The notes beneath the pieces were generated by a model that was given only the letters and a program-made list of their open reading frames with translations, searched no databases and was not told the origin of the DNA. Of a DNA stretch of 5,904 bases, positions 5,058 to 5,904 are shown one piece after another. Position 1 is the first letter of the stretch; each line of letters begins with the position of its first letter. The stretch is from Gammaproteobacteria bacterium (GTDB lineage: Bacteria > Pseudomonadota > Gammaproteobacteria > Steroidobacterales > Steroidobacteraceae), in assembly GCA_030040235.1 (NCBI GenBank), contig JASHUC010000056.1, positions 1-5,904 on the forward strand, written 5' to 3'. A program made the translations under genes and the position numbers.

Positions 5058-5904
5058 AACAGGACTCTGAACAGATCCCAGGTGTCCTCGGCGAGCACGT
5101 TCGGCATTCGCGCCGCGGCGGCTCCCCGCAGCGGCTCCTCGGCGAGCACGTCGCCGTCGCCGAATGCGATCGACTCGGGAAGCGGCGTCGTATCCGATCC
5201 ATTGCGATAGCGCGCGATACTCTTGAGTCGATCCGAGCGGTTCTTCACGTCCTGAGCGACGTTGGCCGTACCCGCAAGGACCATGCGCGCGGTTGCGATC
5301 CCGGCGATGAGCGCTTCGCACTCCTCCCGCCCGCCGTACTCGTCGGCCACTTCGCGCCGCGCACTCGCCTCCTTGGCGAGCGCGACGAGCGGGGTATCGA
5401 TCAGGCGCAGACACAGCACCTCTGCGTAGGCGATGGCGGCCAGGTTGATCGCACGCCGCGCCTCGACCGAGACGCCCGGAAACTGCGGTGGCGGCTCCTC
5501 GTTCAACTGCTCGGCGGCGGTGCGTGCCTCGGCGAGCGCCGCATCGGCGGCCGCGGCGGCCACATGCGCGGCGTTGAGCTGTCGATCGCAATCCCGCCGC
5601 TTGAAGTACTGCCAGAAGCGCCTCAGCTTGGCGCGCGCCTCGCCGAGCCGCCCCACTTCGGCATGCGTCTCGGCATGGTGGGTCTCGGCCGTGCGCAGCC
5701 GGCCCTCGACTGCCTGCCGCTGCGCGAACTGGCGGCGGTTGCATTCGGCGAGAAAGGCGCGTCGTTCACGCTCTTCCTGCTGATTGGCGAGCTCGGCGAC
5801 GAACTGCTCGAGGATCGCGCGGCCCGATTGCCACAGCGCACGCAGCTGATAGAACACGAGCGCCGGATAGGCAGTCTCCGAAAGACCGAGCCGCGACTCG
5901 AGCG
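5051..5904 (-). CDS. Unrecognised protein with long coiled-coil segment, C-terminal part (runs off right edge)
   Basis: Only the last 283 residues and a TAG stop are present; the frame is open to the window edge, so the start lies outside. A GTG at 5857 could be read as a start, but the residues before it (beginning LESRLGLSETAYPAL) continue in frame with the same composition, so I treat the gene as truncated by the window. Visible residues about 25-130 are rich in Glu, Arg, Gln and Ala with few helix breakers (for example ANQQEERERRAFLAE and AEVGRLGEARAKLRR), which suggests a long helix or coiled coil. A proline break (PPPQFPG) follows, then a more hydrophobic helix near 140-165 (INLAAIAYAEVLCLRL), then a polar tail ending WDLFRVLLR. 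No signal peptide, membrane helix or enzyme motif is visible in this part. It converges on prc and I infer no link to it. Coding is well supported by third-position GC; function is unknown. Confidence 0.8.
   Translation of the reverse strand, partial: LESRLGLSETAYPALVFYQLRALWQSGRAILEQFVAELANQQEERERRAFLAECNRRQFAQRQAVEGRLRTAETHHAETHAEVGRLGEARAKLRRFWQYFKRRDCDRQLNAAHVAAAAADAALAEARTAAEQLNEEPPPQFPGVSVEARRAINLAAIAYAEVLCLRLIDTPLVALAKEASARREVADEYGGREECEALIAGIATARMVLAGTANVAQDVKNRSDRLKSIARYRNGSDTTPLPESIAFGDGDVLAEEPLRGAAAARMPNVLAEDTWDLFRVLLR
5085..5151. repeat. In-frame 16-base direct repeat within the partial gene
   Basis: The same 16 bases (TCCTCGGCGAGCACGT) occur at 5085-5100 and 5136-5151, exactly 51 bases apart. 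In the minus-strand gene this places two near-identical peptides, DVLAEE and NVLAED, 17 residues apart near the C terminus. The spacing is a multiple of three, so it fits a duplicated short peptide motif, though shared codon preference may contribute. Confidence 0.6.

Noticed and set aside
5051..5857. Complete gene starting at GTG 5857
   Set aside because: The codons upstream of that GTG stay in frame to the window edge with the same composition and look coding, so the true start is probably outside.

Overview
The window is GC-rich, and its genes strongly prefer G or C in the third codon position. The best-recognised protein is a long Prc/Tsp-type tail-specific protease. It is followed in confidence by an N-carbamoylputrescine amidase and a Gfo/Idh/MocA dehydrogenase. 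This mix suggests a high-GC proteobacterium, most likely a gammaproteobacterium of the Xanthomonadales/Steroidobacterales/Nevskiales kind. That placement is an inference from protein style; there is no rRNA or other taxonomic marker here.

Layout from left to right. Positions 1-259 hold no gene I can support, but they contain a nested set of inverted repeats that could be a structured RNA, plus a strong hairpin just beyond the end of aguB. Positions 260-1180 (minus) encode AguB, which makes putrescine from N-carbamoylputrescine. A non-coding gap of about 190 bases follows. Positions 1374-2363 (minus) encode an NAD(P)-dependent Gfo/Idh/MocA dehydrogenase that resembles GnnA-type UDP-GlcNAc 3-dehydrogenases. 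Positions 2364-2404 are a compact divergent promoter region. Positions 2405-2710 (plus) encode a small protein with two membrane helices and no known function. After a 180-base gap, positions 2891-5044 (plus) encode Prc, a periplasmic serine protease with signal peptide, N-terminal domain, PDZ, S41 catalytic domain and C-terminal domain. Six bases beyond its stop lies the end of a convergent minus-strand gene that runs off the right edge; it encodes an alanine/arginine/glutamate-rich, probably coiled-coil protein that I do not recognise.

The genes look like ordinary chromosomal housekeeping and envelope genes, not one dedicated system. There are no transposases, phage genes, CRISPR arrays or toxin-antitoxin pairs. 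The two leftward genes (aguB and the dehydrogenase) are separated by 193 bases with a GC-rich hairpin between them, so they may be transcribed separately. The two rightward genes (small membrane protein and prc) could share a transcript, but each also has a candidate promoter. The items most worth a second look are the possible structured RNA at the left edge, the GnnA-like dehydrogenase outside any visible lipid A context, and the unrecognised partial coiled-coil gene at the right edge.
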